64,000 nt of DNA, taken from positions 218,060 to 282,059 of the forward strand of contig NZ_ANMR01000006.1 in NCBI RefSeq assembly GCF_000338275.1. The letters run 5' to 3'. The DNA comes from Staphylococcus xylosus NJ. Lineage in GTDB: Bacteria; Bacillota; Bacilli; Staphylococcales; Staphylococcaceae. Below, piece after piece: positions 37,868 through 47,355 of this stretch. The stretch's first letter is position 1, and each line of letters opens with the position of its first letter. The translations under genes were made by a program, and so were the position numbers. Below the pieces are notes generated by a model. It worked only from the letters and a program-made list of their open reading frames with translations. It did not search any database and was not told where the DNA came from.

Positions 37868-38368
37868 ATGAGCGAAGGACGTAAAACAGAAGATTTACAG
37901 GATATTACTTTACTCGGCAATCAAAATAATAAATATGAATTCGACTATGACCCAGCAGTCTTAGAATCATTTGATAACAAACATCCCGGGCGTGACTACT
38001 TTGTAAAATTTAATTGTCCAGAATTTACATCACTTTGTCCAATTACGGGTCAACCTGATTTTGCGACAATTTATATTTCTTATATACCAAATATAAAAAT
38101 GGTTGAGTCAAAATCATTAAAACTTTACTTATTTAGTTTTAGAAATCACGGTGACTTCCATGAAGATTGTATGAATATCATTATGAATGACTTAATTGAA
38201 TTAATGGACCCTCACTATATCGAAGTTTGGGGCAAATTTACGCCTCGTGGTGGTATTTCAATTGATCCTTATACGAATTATGGTCGCCCAGATTCTAAAT
38301 ATGAAAAGATGGCAGAACATCGTTTAATGAATCACGATTTATATCCTGAAAAAATAGATAACCGTTAA
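37868..38368 (+). CDS. queF: NADPH-dependent preQ0 reductase
   Basis: QueF reduces 7-cyano-7-deazaguanine (preQ0) to preQ1, the precursor inserted into tRNA on the way to queuosine. The 166-residue protein is the short, YkvM-type form. The nucleophile Cys-57 lies in [14 protein letters not shown], the QueF signature [20 protein letters not shown] follows near 79-98, and [20 protein letters not shown] comes late. AAAGGAG precedes the ATG. The other preQ0 genes queC, queD and queE are at 60.9-62.7 kb behind a preQ1 riboswitch; no riboswitch is seen here, so queF is controlled separately. Confidence 0.95.
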   Translation: MSEGRKTEDLQDITLLGNQNNKYEFDYDPAVLESFDNKHPGRDYFVKFNCPEFTSLCPITGQPDFATIYISYIPNIKMVESKSLKLYLFSFRNHGDFHEDCMNIIMNDLIELMDPHYIEVWGKFTPRGGISIDPYTNYGRPDSKYEKMAEHRLMNHDLYPEKIDNR

Positions 38369-38380
38369 TACTCTATTCCT

Positions 38381-38434
38381 ATAAACTATCAAAGAAATTT
38401 GACTACATTATATCTTTGATAGTTTATTTTTTTA
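38381..38434 (+). terminator. Intrinsic terminator after queF
   Basis: ATAAACTATCAAAGA (38381-38395) pairs perfectly with TCTTTGATAGTTTAT (38413-38427), followed by TTTTTTTAT. It starts 13 nt past the queF stop. Confidence 0.9.
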
Positions 38435-38552
38435 TACTTTTCCATCATCAATTAACTGATTATTCATTAAATTTTGTACTTTTCATATATACACTTGTTA
38501 TTTTTGTAAAATCAGTATAGAATAAATCCAACCGTTTAAGGGGAGGGAATTT

Positions 38553-40067
38553 ATGAAAAAGATTGATTACACACACGAAGAAATAATGAAAAGTATTCCA
38601 AACAAAGGTTTCTTCGGACATCCAAAAGGACTAAGTACACTTTTCTTCACTGAATTTTGGGAGAGATTCAGTTACTATGGTATGAAAGCCATTTTAATCT
38701 TTTACTTATACTATAGTGTAGCCGAAGGTGGTTTCGGGTTAAGCCAAGCCGTCGCGATGCAAATCGTTGCAATATACGGTACCTTAATCTACATGTCGGG
38801 CGTGATTGGTGGTTGGATTGCTGATAGGATTACCGGCACTCAAAATGCCGTCTTCTATGGTGGTATCCTCATCATGCTTGGTCATTTATTGCTATCATTA
38901 CCAAATAATTTAACATTAGTCATGATTGCATTAGCCGTCATCATTGCAGGGACTGGTTTGTTAAAACCAAATATCTCAACTACAGTTGGTGAATTATACG
39001 ATCGTAATGATGTACGCCGAGACTCTGCATTCACATTATTCTATATGGGAATAAACTTAGGTAGTTTACTTGCACCGTTATTAACTGGTTTCTTACAAAC
39101 TAGAATTAGTTTCCACGCAGGTTTCTTAGCTGCTGCAATCGGTATGTTCTGTGGTTTAGTTGTCTATGCGATTAAACGTAAGAAAAACTTAGGTTTTGCT
39201 GGACGCAATGTCCCAAATCCATTAACAAGACCAGAACTTAAGAAATTCGGTTTTATATCTGGTGGTTTCATCTTATTATTCTTAATTTATTTATTAGTTT
39301 TACATTTATTCAATGCACTGACGCTTGAGAACTTCAGTTTCTTAATTACTATTTTAGGTATCGTATTACCTATCTACATCTTTATTAACATGATTGTAAG
39401 TAAAGATGTAACTAAAGATGAGCGTTCACGTGTATATAGTTACGTACCACTGTACATAACGTCTGTAGCTTTTTGGATGATTCAAGAACAAGGATCAACT
39501 ATTTTAGCAACTTTTGCAGATAAAAAAACACAATTAGAGATGTCAGTGCTTACCAATGGGTTATTTGACTTTACAATCCCAGCAGCTTGGGCGCAATCAT
39601 TAAATCCTATATTCATAGTTGTTTTAGCACCGGTATTTGCAACGTTATGGATGAAATTGGGCAAACACAACCCGCCTACTGTATACAAATTTGCATTTGG
39701 TGCAATTATTGCCGGTTTATCATATTTAGTAATGATTATTCCGTTAGCTACAGGGAATGAATTAATTAACCCATTATGGCTTGTACTAAGTTTCTTATTG
39801 ATAACAATTGGTGAACTTTGTATCTCACCTGTTGGTTTATCAACAACTACAAAATTAGCTCCTATTACATTCACAGCACGTATGATGAGCTTATGGATGC
39901 TTAGTAACGCAACTGCACAAGGACTCAACGCACAACTCGTTGTTGTCTATACTAGGATGAATCAAAGTGATTACTTTATGTATTCAGGTCTTGTTGCAGT
40001 AGTAATCGGTGTGTTATTATTACTCATTTCACCAAAAGTTAAACGCGCGATGAAAGGCGTTTATTAA
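38553..40067 (+). CDS. dtpT: POT-family di-/tripeptide:proton symporter, copy 1
   Basis: The 504-residue protein is a proton-dependent oligopeptide transporter with 12-14 membrane segments. The PTR2 motif EFWERFSYYGMKAILIFYL (residues 31-49) holds the ExxERFxYYG proton/peptide site. GVIGGWIADRITGTQNAVFYGG and the FYMGINLGSLLAPLLTGFL signature follow, with the late EQGSTILATFADK and GELCISPVGLSTTTKLAP. AAGGGGAGGG precedes the ATG. A second POT gene follows in the same direction behind a terminator, with an N-terminal region of almost the same wording, so the pair arose by duplication. Confidence 0.93.
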   Translation: MKKIDYTHEEIMKSIPNKGFFGHPKGLSTLFFTEFWERFSYYGMKAILIFYLYYSVAEGGFGLSQAVAMQIVAIYGTLIYMSGVIGGWIADRITGTQNAVFYGGILIMLGHLLLSLPNNLTLVMIALAVIIAGTGLLKPNISTTVGELYDRNDVRRDSAFTLFYMGINLGSLLAPLLTGFLQTRISFHAGFLAAAIGMFCGLVVYAIKRKKNLGFAGRNVPNPLTRPELKKFGFISGGFILLFLIYLLVLHLFNALTLENFSFLITILGIVLPIYIFINMIVSKDVTKDERSRVYSYVPLYITSVAFWMIQEQGSTILATFADKKTQLEMSVLTNGLFDFTIPAAWAQSLNPIFIVVLAPVFATLWMKLGKHNPPTVYKFAFGAIIAGLSYLVMIIPLATGNELINPLWLVLSFLLITIGELCISPVGLSTTTKLAPITFTARMMSLWMLSNATAQGLNAQLVVVYTRMNQSDYFMYSGLVAVVIGVLLLLISPKVKRAMKGVY

Positions 40068-40152
40068 TTAAATTAATTGGACAGATGACTAGGAGAAATA
40101 ATTTAAAATATACGGTATAATTTCGCTTCCTTCATCTATCCTTAACTTGATT

Positions 40153-40184
40153 AACAGCCCAAGACAATATTGTCTTGGGCTGTT
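40153..40184 (+). terminator. Intrinsic terminator after the first dtpT
   Basis: AACAGCCCAAGACAA (40153-40167) pairs perfectly with TTGTCTTGGGCTGTT (40170-40184), then TTATC. Its AAGACA/TGTCTT core is like hairpin C of the repeats at 22417, 53432 and 63945. Confidence 0.9.
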
Positions 40185-40550
40185 TTATCTTACTCTTAAT
40201 TCTGACTACCTTCAAAAGTACTTGTTTTAAAAATATCCCTACCTTATATCTTTATTCCACTAACACATCGGTGATCCTTACACATATACCCTTTAACTGA
40301 ATTACTTCTCACCTCAACGCTACCCCCTTTTAACATGACCATACTATTCTTAACTATAATCCATCGCAAACATTACCAATTTTACCCATTCTGTGAACAC
40401 TGTATTTTATATTTACCGGAATATAAATATAACGATATATTAACTATAATTTATCAGAATATTCACAATATTGATATTTTGAGAATATTATTGCAATTAA
40501 ATTTAATTAAGCGTAAAATCTTTTTTATACATTTTTATTGGGAGTAAGGA
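40185..40550. other. Gene-free AT-rich region before the second dtpT
   Basis: The region contains several overlapping imperfect palindromes: TTATATTT...AAATATAA (about 40408-40432), and AATATTCACAATATT plus GAATATT copies (about 40459-40490). They could be operator sites for the second dtpT, but AT-rich sequence gives such repeats by chance. A 70-codon open frame here (40335-40547) has no ribosome binding site and no recognisable domain. Confidence 0.35.
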
Positions 40551-40566
40551 AGGACGGGAATGTTTT

Positions 40567-42075
40567 ATGCAAGATAAGTATACATCACAAGATCCAACAG
40601 TCGAATCAATTCCTCAAAAAGGTTTTTTTGGTCACCCTAAAGGACTCGGTGTTTTATTTTTCGTAGAATTTTGGGAAAGATTCAGCTACTATGGTATGCG
40701 TGCATTATTAATCTTCTATATGTATTTCGCTATCAAAGACGGTGGCCTTGGTATGGATAAAAGCACTGCACAATCAGTTATGGCTGTGTATGGTGCATTA
40801 ATTTATATGACTTCAGTGCTTGGAGGTTGGATTTCAGATAGAATTACCGGCACACGTAAAGCCACGTTTTATGGTGGCGTATTAATTATTATTGGTCATA
40901 TTTTCTTAAGTTTACCATTAGATGTTATCGGACTATTTATCTCAATGTTTTTCATTATAATTGGTTCAGGTTTAATGAAACCAAGTATTTCAAATATTGT
41001 TGGTAGATTATATCCAGAGAATGACACACGCATAGATGCAGGTTTTGTTATTTTCTATATGTCAGTAAACTTAGGTGGATTACTTTCACCATTAATTTTA
41101 AATCAATTTGTAAATAGTGGGAATTTCCATGCCGGCTTCTTAATTGCAGCCATTGGTATGGCACTTGGTTTAATTTGGTACATAATTTTCAACAAGAAAA
41201 ATATTGGCGATGTTGGTACAAAACCTACTAATCCATTAAATCAACAAGAAAAGAAAAAATACGGTTTAATATTTGCGGTTATAACGCTAATTATTGCCGC
41301 TGTGTTAATTATTACTGGTTTAACAGGTACACTTTCATTTAGCATTGTAAGTACAACTGTTTTAGTACTCGGTATAGCATTACCTATTATTTACTTTACA
41401 ATAATGATACGCAGCAAAGAAGTAACAGACGATGAACGTTCACGTGTTATTGCTTTTATACCATTGTTTGTTTTAGGTGTTTTATTCTGGTCTATTCAAG
41501 AACAAGGGGCAAATGTACTTAACTTATTCGCCTTTGAAAGCAGTGATATGAAATTAAATATTTTTGGATGGAAGACTGATTTTGGTCCAACACTTTTCCA
41601 ATCTATTAATCCATTGTTTATCGTATTATTAGCTCCAGTTGTTTCAATCATATGGGCAAAAATGGCTCGACGCCAACCAAGCATAGCGACAAAATTTGTT
41701 TTAGGTGCATTGTTAGCTGGTGCTTCATATATCATGATAGGTTTAATTGGGCACTCCGCAGATGGCTCAATGTTAAGTGTTAACTGGGTTATCCTTTCAT
41801 ATATTATCTGTGTAATTGGCGAACTATGCTTATCACCAACTGGTAATAGTGCCGCTGTTAAATTAGCTCCAAAAGCGTTTAACACACAAATGATGAGTTT
41901 ATGGTTATTAACAAATGCATGTGCACAAGCTATTAATGGTACACTGGTTCATTTAATCGAACCACTAGGCTATAAAAACTATTTCTTATTCTTAGGTGTT
42001 ATCGCAATTATCGTAAGTCTTATTGTCCTTGCTTTTGTACCAAAAATTGTTAAAGGCATGAGAGGCATTAAATAA
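40567..42075 (+). CDS. POT-family di-/tripeptide:proton symporter, copy 2
   Basis: This 502-residue POT transporter has the same layout as its neighbour: EFWERFSYYGMRALLIFYMYF (residues 31-51), VLGGWISDRITGTRKATFYGG, FYMSVNLGGLLSPLILNQF, EQGANVLNLFAFE and GELCLSPTGNSAAVKLAPKAF. Differences concentrate in the middle and C-terminal half, so the copies have diverged long enough for distinct substrate preferences. S. aureus as I know it has one gene here. The start ATG 40567 follows GGAAGGACGGGAA; a five-codon frame beginning at ATG 40560 overlaps it. Confidence 0.92.
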   Translation: MQDKYTSQDPTVESIPQKGFFGHPKGLGVLFFVEFWERFSYYGMRALLIFYMYFAIKDGGLGMDKSTAQSVMAVYGALIYMTSVLGGWISDRITGTRKATFYGGVLIIIGHIFLSLPLDVIGLFISMFFIIIGSGLMKPSISNIVGRLYPENDTRIDAGFVIFYMSVNLGGLLSPLILNQFVNSGNFHAGFLIAAIGMALGLIWYIIFNKKNIGDVGTKPTNPLNQQEKKKYGLIFAVITLIIAAVLIITGLTGTLSFSIVSTTVLVLGIALPIIYFTIMIRSKEVTDDERSRVIAFIPLFVLGVLFWSIQEQGANVLNLFAFESSDMKLNIFGWKTDFGPTLFQSINPLFIVLLAPVVSIIWAKMARRQPSIATKFVLGALLAGASYIMIGLIGHSADGSMLSVNWVILSYIICVIGELCLSPTGNSAAVKLAPKAFNTQMMSLWLLTNACAQAINGTLVHLIEPLGYKNYFLFLGVIAIIVSLIVLAFVPKIVKGMRGIK

Positions 42076-42083
42076 TTTCAATT

Positions 42084-42145
42084 CGAACATAAATAAACCT
42101 CAGGTGATAGTGCCTGGGGTTTATTTATGTTCGTATAATTTTTTC
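42084..42145 (+). terminator. Intrinsic terminator after the second dtpT
   Basis: Bases 42084-42104 pair with 42113-42133 in a 21-bp stem with an 8-nt loop (AACCTCAGG/CCTGGGGTT core); a T run follows at 42139-42144. It starts 9 nt past the stop. Confidence 0.88.
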
Positions 42146-42245
42146 AAAATAACAGTGGTCTTTTATCAATTGATATATTCAACATAACAACCACCAAACT
42201 ATTTAATTGATATATTATAATGTTTTCAGTGTGAAATTAATAGTG

Positions 42246-42350
42246 CTTTGGACCGACGACTCCTGTGGAAATAGTACTAGCCAAAGGTTACAGGCTGAGG
42301 CAGTTCCCACGGAATTCATGCACAAAAATCTACCAACAAAGTCGAAAGTC
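42246..42350 (+). repeat. Structured extragenic repeat of the CGACTCCTG type
   Basis: The stretch GGACCGACGACTCCTGTGGA, followed by CAGGCTGAGG and TTCCCACGGAATTC, resembles an extragenic repeat common in Bacillus and relatives (CGACTCCTGCGGGAA ... GAGGCT ... CCCGCGGAAAGC). CCTGTGG (42262-42268) can pair with CCACGG (42307-42312), with AGCC/GGCT (42279-42282 with 42293-42296) inside, giving a forked RNA-like fold. A TATAAT at 42216-42221 lies about 30 nt upstream and a terminator follows. Orientation and transcription are not certain. Confidence 0.5.
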
Positions 42351-42357
42351 TGAAATA

Positions 42358-42393
42358 AACCCAAACGCTTGGTTAAGCGTTTGGGTTATTTTT
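42358..42393 (+). terminator. Intrinsic terminator downstream of the structured repeat
   Basis: AACCCAAACGCTT (42358-42370) pairs perfectly with AAGCGTTTGGGTT (42375-42387), followed by ATTTTTT. No coding gene ends here, since the second dtpT already has its own terminator at 42084. From 42394 to 42660 the gap shows nothing more. Confidence 0.85.
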
Positions 42394-42673
42394 TACTACT
42401 CTATAGTAACAAAATACATACCAGCTCTCATTTTCCTAACATAAACCAATATCAAATTTACGCATTAACTTTAGAATATCTTATTATATGTTCATAAAAA
42501 GCACATAATACGTCATCTCACTACTAGCTTATATTTATGAATATGACTTTCTATTTGCTTACTAGATGATTAAAGTCTATAATTTAGTCTCTAAATATTA
42601 TGTCTTTATTTCATAAGAAAATTGGGTACATAATAAAATAGAACGCAAAATCAAAAGAAATATGGTGAATAGA

Positions 42674-43624
42674 TTGACTAAAACAAAATACAAACACGGT
42701 GTGTTATTTTATCATGAACACTCAGGTATAAAAGATATTTACAGAGGTTTAGGGGATGTGGCCTCTTCTTTAACAACATTTTGTAAACATTTATCAATCC
42801 AACTAAGTGAAAATGAAGGTGATATCATCACTTTCTGTAAAAAAATAAAAAACCAAAGCTATAGTGATGATGTTGATATTATTTTCATTCTTGGTGGAGA
42901 TGGCACAGTAAATGAACTTATTAATGGACTGATGCAAAGTGAATTAGATATCCCTATTGGTATTATTCCTGGCGGTACCTTTAATGATTTCGTAAAGACA
43001 TTAAACTTTAATCCACGTCATAAATCGGCAAGCCAGCAATTAATCAATTCAGAATTGCGCCCCTATGATGTAATGAAAATAAATGATCAATACGCACTTA
43101 ACTTCGCCGGATTAGGTCTTATAGTTCAAAATGCAGAAAATGTGCAAAATGGGAATAAAGATGTTTTCGGGAAACTGAGCTATGTCGGTTCTACTGTTAA
43201 AACATTACTCAATCCAGAGCACTTTGATTACAAAATGACCGTAGATGGAAAAGAAATCAATGGCAATACAGCAATGATTGTTGTAGCAAATGGTCCATTT
43301 ATAGGCGGTAGTCGTATTCCGTTAACAGACCTCTCACCTAGTGACGGCTATTTAAATATATTCATTTTTGAGGAGCACAGTTCAAGTGTAATAGCTGATA
43401 TATTTAAACAACGTGATAGTATGAATTGGAATAACATGACGGATGGTATTAAACACATCCTAGCTAAAGAAATAACTATTGAAGCTAATCCACAAATGAA
43501 AATAGATATAGATGGAGAAATTGCCTTAAACACGCCACTTAACATTGAAATTGTGCCTAGTGCAATTAATATACTAACTCTACCAGACTCAAATATAGAT
43601 ACACAACAAACAGACGAAGATTAG
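42674..43624 (+). CDS. Diacylglycerol-kinase-like lipid kinase
   Basis: The protein has the DagK catalytic domain. [17 protein letters not shown] holds the GGDGT nucleotide loop (about residues 76-80), [19 protein letters not shown] the second conserved loop, and a C-terminal half of YegS type carries [12 protein letters not shown] and [17 protein letters not shown]. This group phosphorylates diacylglycerol or related lipids; the substrate is not certain and it is distinct from the essential DgkB. I place the start at TTG 42674 (317 residues), because GGTGA is 5 nt upstream; ATG 42662 has no ribosome binding site but remains possible. It is convergent with the nucleotidase gene. Confidence 0.82.
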   Translation: MTKTKYKHGVLFYHEHSGIKDIYRGLGDVASSLTTFCKHLSIQLSENEGDIITFCKKIKNQSYSDDVDIIFILGGDGTVNELINGLMQSELDIPIGIIPGGTFNDFVKTLNFNPRHKSASQQLINSELRPYDVMKINDQYALNFAGLGLIVQNAENVQNGNKDVFGKLSYVGSTVKTLLNPEHFDYKMTVDGKEINGNTAMIVVANGPFIGGSRIPLTDLSPSDGYLNIFIFEEHSSSVIADIFKQRDSMNWNNMTDGIKHILAKEITIEANPQMKIDIDGEIALNTPLNIEIVPSAINILTLPDSNIDTQQTDED

Positions 43625-43658
43625 TACAAATACTGATTTACAACCTAATAGCATATGT

Positions 43659-43706
43659 AAATAAGATTTTATTATTGACTATGATGTCATTAATAAAATC
43701 TTATTT
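43659..43706 (+). terminator. Intrinsic terminator after the lipid kinase gene
   Basis: Bases 43659-43674 pair with 43691-43706, extended by TGAC/GTCA inside (AAGATTTTATTA/TAATAAAATCTT core), with T-rich ends on both strands. It lies about 35 nt past the stop. Confidence 0.85.
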
Positions 43707-43734
43707 TTAATGCTTGAACCGAGCTCAATAAATC

Positions 43735-43784
43735 CATAAATAAAAGCAGCAAAGAAGGCAACAAGATTCCCCCTCTTCACTGCT
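43735..43784 (-). terminator. Intrinsic terminator after the nucleotidase gene
   Basis: AGCAG (43745-43749) pairs with CTGCT (43780-43784), with AAGAAGG facing CCTCTTC inside. On the minus strand TTTTATTTATGG follows. It starts 12 nt past the stop. Confidence 0.7.
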
Positions 43785-43795
43785 AAAAAAAGTAT

Positions 43796-44344
43796 TTAAA
43801 TTTTGTATTCACTATCACCTAAAAAATATTGCTCTACATCTTTCCAATTATTAACGCGTGCAAATCTATCATCATTGATATTATGTGTTGCTGTGTACAT
43901 AATTGGTGTTCCAGTAAAGATACTTAACTGTCTTGGATTATCATCAATTAAATAATCTGCGTTAACAATATCTTTTCGACCGCAAAACACAAAATGTTGA
44001 GGATCTAAAAACGGGAAATACTCTCTTAACCAATTATATTTATCATGAAACGACGTCGGTACATCCATTGCAGCAGTCGCGATAAATACATCATAATGTT
44101 CAGTTAACTTCTTCACAACTTCTTGTGCATCAGCCATCACTTCTAATTTTTTGAAAAATCCAGGTTCGCGTAAAATTTCAGTCAGTAAGCCATCATGTTC
44201 AGGCATTGCATGTCTTAATTTAATACCATCTAACATATCTATAGAAATACCTAAGTCTGTACGCTTATTTACATCTTCAATTAATGCACCCACTGTATCC
44301 GCAAGTACCTCATCCATATCAATCGCTATTGATTTTCTAGTCAT
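43796..44344 (-). CDS. 5'(3')-deoxyribonucleotidase, NT5C family
   Basis: The 182-residue HAD-fold protein matches the NT5C family that dephosphorylates deoxynucleoside monophosphates. Motif [10 protein letters not shown] has the nucleophile Asp-9 and acid Asp-11. Motif II is the Thr in [10 protein letters not shown] (near 93), and motif III lies in [18 protein letters not shown] (near 125-142), with the metal Asp pair. No signal peptide is seen, so it acts in the cytosol. It is a single gene between two terminators; with the HD-domain protein at 5.7 kb it makes two likely nucleotide phosphohydrolases in the window. The gap upstream to hisC holds nothing I can name. Confidence 0.85.
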   Translation of the reverse strand: MTRKSIAIDMDEVLADTVGALIEDVNKRTDLGISIDMLDGIKLRHAMPEHDGLLTEILREPGFFKKLEVMADAQEVVKKLTEHYDVFIATAAMDVPTSFHDKYNWLREYFPFLDPQHFVFCGRKDIVNADYLIDDNPRQLSIFTGTPIMYTATHNINDDRFARVNNWKDVEQYFLGDSEYKI

Positions 44345-44595
44345 GTACTACTCTACTCCCTTTTCCTACTTAATATACTTTAATTTGTAACGTACTATAT
44401 AACACGTAACAAATCTATCCCTATATACCTCAATTATAGCAAAACACGTTCAACTAAACCAAAATTGAACATAGCATTAATATTATCACTTTCAAGTAAT
44501 TTACTAGGCCAATAGGATAGCCATATAATAAACACACTACTTATATTAATCAAATGCTAAACTTTGTATCGTTGAACGTTCATTAAGAATTATTT

Positions 44596-45651
44596 TTAGA
44601 AGTTAAACTCTTTAAGTACTTCTATCATTTTTGCATTTTGCTCTGGGAATCCAATTGTGATACGCACACCTTTAGGAAACTCTCTTGTAATACATCCTAC
44701 ATTTAACAATGCTTCATACAAATCGTGTGATTTATCTGTTTGAACATAAATAAAATTCGTTTGACTAGGATAAAACGCATCACTTTGAGATAATTCAAAG
44801 AACTTTGCTCTCTCTTGAGCATTGCGATCACGTATAGAAGCTAAATAGTCTTGATCTTTTAATGCAGCTAAGGCAGCATATTCTGATAGACGGCCAACAT
44901 TAAATGGTGGACGTATGATGTTGTACTTTTCAATAGCTTCTTTAGCGGCTACAACATATCCAATACGCATACCCGCTAAACCATATGCTTTTGAAAATGT
45001 ACGTAATAAAAAGGCATTTGCAAATTGTTGTTGTAATGCTAACGTATTTGGAAAATCATCGGCAGTTACAAATTCAACATATGCTTCATCAATAATAACC
45101 GGTATATCACTCGGTACACGTTCTAAAAAGCGCTGTAATTCATCATGTGAAAAATAAGTTCCGGTTGGATTGTTTGGATTACATAGCCAAACTAACTTAG
45201 TATCTTCATCAATTTCCGACAAAATACCTTCTAAATCAAAATGACCCTCTTGGAGTGGCACTTGTGTTACGTTTGCAGATTCTACAATCGCATTATGATA
45301 ATATTGTCCAAATGTCATTTCACTTGTCACAATTTTATCTCCAGCAGTCAGTACTGCACGTGAAATCATTAAGATAACTTCATCTAAACCAGCGCCGAAT
45401 AATATACGTGATGCGTCTACGTTTAAATGTTTGCTTATTGCTTCTTTTAATAATGGAGAACCCGTCTCAGGGTAAAATTGTAGCTCATCTAAATGTGCTT
45501 GAATTGCCTCATTAACTTTTGGTGTTGGACCATATAAATTCTCATTAGAAGCTAATTTATATAACTCACCTTCAATTCCGTATTGTTCTTTTAACGCTCG
45601 AGGCGATAGTCCTGGTTCGTAAGCTGATAATTGTTCAATTTGTTTCTTCAT
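44596..45651 (-). CDS. hisC: Histidinol-phosphate aminotransferase-type enzyme (HisC family)
   Basis: HisC converts imidazole-acetol phosphate to histidinol phosphate using PLP. The 351-residue class I/II aminotransferase has [10 protein letters not shown] near 36-44, [12 protein letters not shown] near 157-168, IIDEAYVEF near 187, the PLP lysine Lys-221 in [16 protein letters not shown], and [10 protein letters not shown] at the end. It stands alone, away from any his operon; in Firmicutes such lone HisC enzymes may also serve aromatic amino acids, so the physiological substrate is uncertain. AAGGAGGACC precedes the ATG by about 11 nt. Confidence 0.85.
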   Translation of the reverse strand: MKKQIEQLSAYEPGLSPRALKEQYGIEGELYKLASNENLYGPTPKVNEAIQAHLDELQFYPETGSPLLKEAISKHLNVDASRILFGAGLDEVILMISRAVLTAGDKIVTSEMTFGQYYHNAIVESANVTQVPLQEGHFDLEGILSEIDEDTKLVWLCNPNNPTGTYFSHDELQRFLERVPSDIPVIIDEAYVEFVTADDFPNTLALQQQFANAFLLRTFSKAYGLAGMRIGYVVAAKEAIEKYNIIRPPFNVGRLSEYAALAALKDQDYLASIRDRNAQERAKFFELSQSDAFYPSQTNFIYVQTDKSHDLYEALLNVGCITREFPKGVRITIGFPEQNAKMIEVLKEFNF

Positions 45652-45760
45652 AGTTGCTTCGGTCCTCCTTAAATTTACAGAAATTTCAAAACTTAGTAAC
45701 TATTATAAACCTTATAACAGGCTAAAATCAATGTATCATTATAGTCTCCATTATTTATAA

Positions 45761-45823
45761 GGAAAAAAATATGAGACCAAATAATTTAGTATTATATTTC
45801 ATACTAAATTATTAGCCTCATAT
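45761..45823 (-). terminator. Intrinsic terminator after the OpuC/EgtU-like gene
   Basis: ATATGAG (45769-45775) and AATAATTTAGTAT (45780-45792) pair with ATACTAAATTATT (45801-45813) and CTCATAT (45817-45823). On the minus strand TTTTTTCC follows. It starts 15 nt past the stop of the permease-binding-protein gene. Confidence 0.8.
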
Positions 45824-45837
45824 TATCTTATTAATAT

Positions 45838-47355
45838 TTATTTATCGATTAAATTATGTGCCTCTAAATAATTTTTTGCAACATTATATGGGTCTTTCTT
45901 TTTCACTGTTACATCATAATTCATAGCCTGCATATCTTCGTCTGAAATTTTCCCAGCTAAGCGATTTAGTGGTTTTTTAATTTCAGGGTGTTCTTTTAGA
46001 TAAGATGTTTTAAACATAGGTGCTCCTTGATAAGGAGGGAACACATGCTTATCATCTTCCAACACAACCATATCATATTGTTTTAATTCAGCATCCGTTG
46101 AGTAAGCATCAATCAGATTAATATCTCCATTCTCTATCGCTTGATAACGTAGTTTTGGTTCCATTGTTTTCACATCACCTACATCTAGGTCGTAGGCTTT
46201 TTTAACAGCTGGATAACCATCTCCACGATCATTAAATTCCAATGTAAAGCCTGGTTTAATCTCATCGCTCACCTTATTCAAATCTCCAATTGTTTTGATG
46301 TTATGTTTTTCAGCAAAATCTTTTTTCACTGCTAATGCATACGTATTATTGTATTTCATAGGTTTCAACATCGTCATATCATATTTATCTTCCAAACTAG
46401 ATTTCGCTTGATTATATACTTTTGATTCTTGCTTAGATTTTAAATCTTCTTTAGTTAATTCACCTAATACAGTGCCAGTGAATTCTAAATAGCCATCAAT
46501 ATCATCAGATTTTAGCGCATTAAAAAGAAATGAAGTTTTACCCATACCATCTTTAACCTCTACTGTATTGTCCGTATCTTCCTCAATTAATATTTTATAC
46601 ATATTTGTTATTACAGATGGCTCTGAACCTAATTTCCCAGCTAAAACAATTTTGTCACCTTTTTGAGCTAACAATGGTGCAATAATTACTAACAATAAAA
46701 TAATAACAATCGCGCTGAGTGACACCAAAAGTTTTTTATATGATAGCTTTTGCATAAAACGTAACACTAAATCGAATAAAATAGCTAATAATGCCGCTGG
46801 GATGGCACCAATTAAAATAAGTGATGAATCATTTCTATCAATTCCTAATAAAATTAAATCACCTAAACCGCCAGCACCAATAAGCGCAGCTAATGTTGCT
46901 GTACCAATAATTAATACCATTGCCGTACGAATACCTGCCATAATGACTGGCATAGCAATTGGTAATTCTACTTTAGTCAATCTTCTACCCGGTTTCATAC
47001 CGATACCTTTTGCCGCTTCTACTAAGGATGCATCTACTTCATTAATACCAGTATATGTATTTCTTAAAATTGGTAATAGCGCATATACAACTAATGCTAT
47101 AACCGCCGGAACTTTACCAATACCGAACAACGGTATCATTAGCCCTAACAATGCTAATGAAGGTATTGTTTGAAGTATCGCCGCGATATTCATAACAATT
47201 TCAGAAAGTTTACGTGTTTTTGTTAAAAATATACCTAACGGCACACCAATTAGTGCTGCAATCAAAAGTGCTATAAAAGATAATTGTATATGTTCAAATA
47301 TGGTTGTTATTAATTGTCCTCTACGCTCTATAAGTGTATTAATGAAGGTATTCAT
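45838..47355 (-). CDS. ABC transporter permease fused to substrate-binding domain (OpuCB-OpuCC/EgtU type)
   Basis: This 505-residue protein fuses two parts. Residues 1-210 form a BPD-type permease with five or six membrane segments and the EAAKGIGMKPGRRLTKVELPIAMPVIMAGI coupling motif. After a further membrane anchor (about 211-232), residues 235-505 form an OpuAC/OsmX-type binding domain (GKLGSEPSVITNMYKILIEE ... GYLEFTGTVLGEL ... INLIDAYSTDAELKQYD). Older annotations call this a glycine betaine/carnitine/choline transporter. The fusion is also the architecture of EgtU, shown in Streptococcus pneumoniae to import ergothioneine. I cannot choose the ligand from sequence. It overlaps the ATPase gene by 4 nt. 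Confidence 0.85.
   Translation of the reverse strand: MNTFINTLIERRGQLITTIFEHIQLSFIALLIAALIGVPLGIFLTKTRKLSEIVMNIAAILQTIPSLALLGLMIPLFGIGKVPAVIALVVYALLPILRNTYTGINEVDASLVEAAKGIGMKPGRRLTKVELPIAMPVIMAGIRTAMVLIIGTATLAALIGAGGLGDLILLGIDRNDSSLILIGAIPAALLAILFDLVLRFMQKLSYKKLLVSLSAIVIILLLVIIAPLLAQKGDKIVLAGKLGSEPSVITNMYKILIEEDTDNTVEVKDGMGKTSFLFNALKSDDIDGYLEFTGTVLGELTKEDLKSKQESKVYNQAKSSLEDKYDMTMLKPMKYNNTYALAVKKDFAEKHNIKTIGDLNKVSDEIKPGFTLEFNDRGDGYPAVKKAYDLDVGDVKTMEPKLRYQAIENGDINLIDAYSTDAELKQYDMVVLEDDKHVFPPYQGAPMFKTSYLKEHPEIKKPLNRLAGKISDEDMQAMNYDVTVKKKDPYNVAKNYLEAHNLIDK

Noticed and set aside
39482..39928. 148-codon minus-strand frame inside the first dtpT
   Set aside because: It is the complement of a well-supported membrane transporter; long antisense frames are common in such genes.
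40335..40547. 70-codon open frame in the gap between the two dtpT genes
   Set aside because: No ribosome binding site and no domain; it covers the palindromic AT-rich region.
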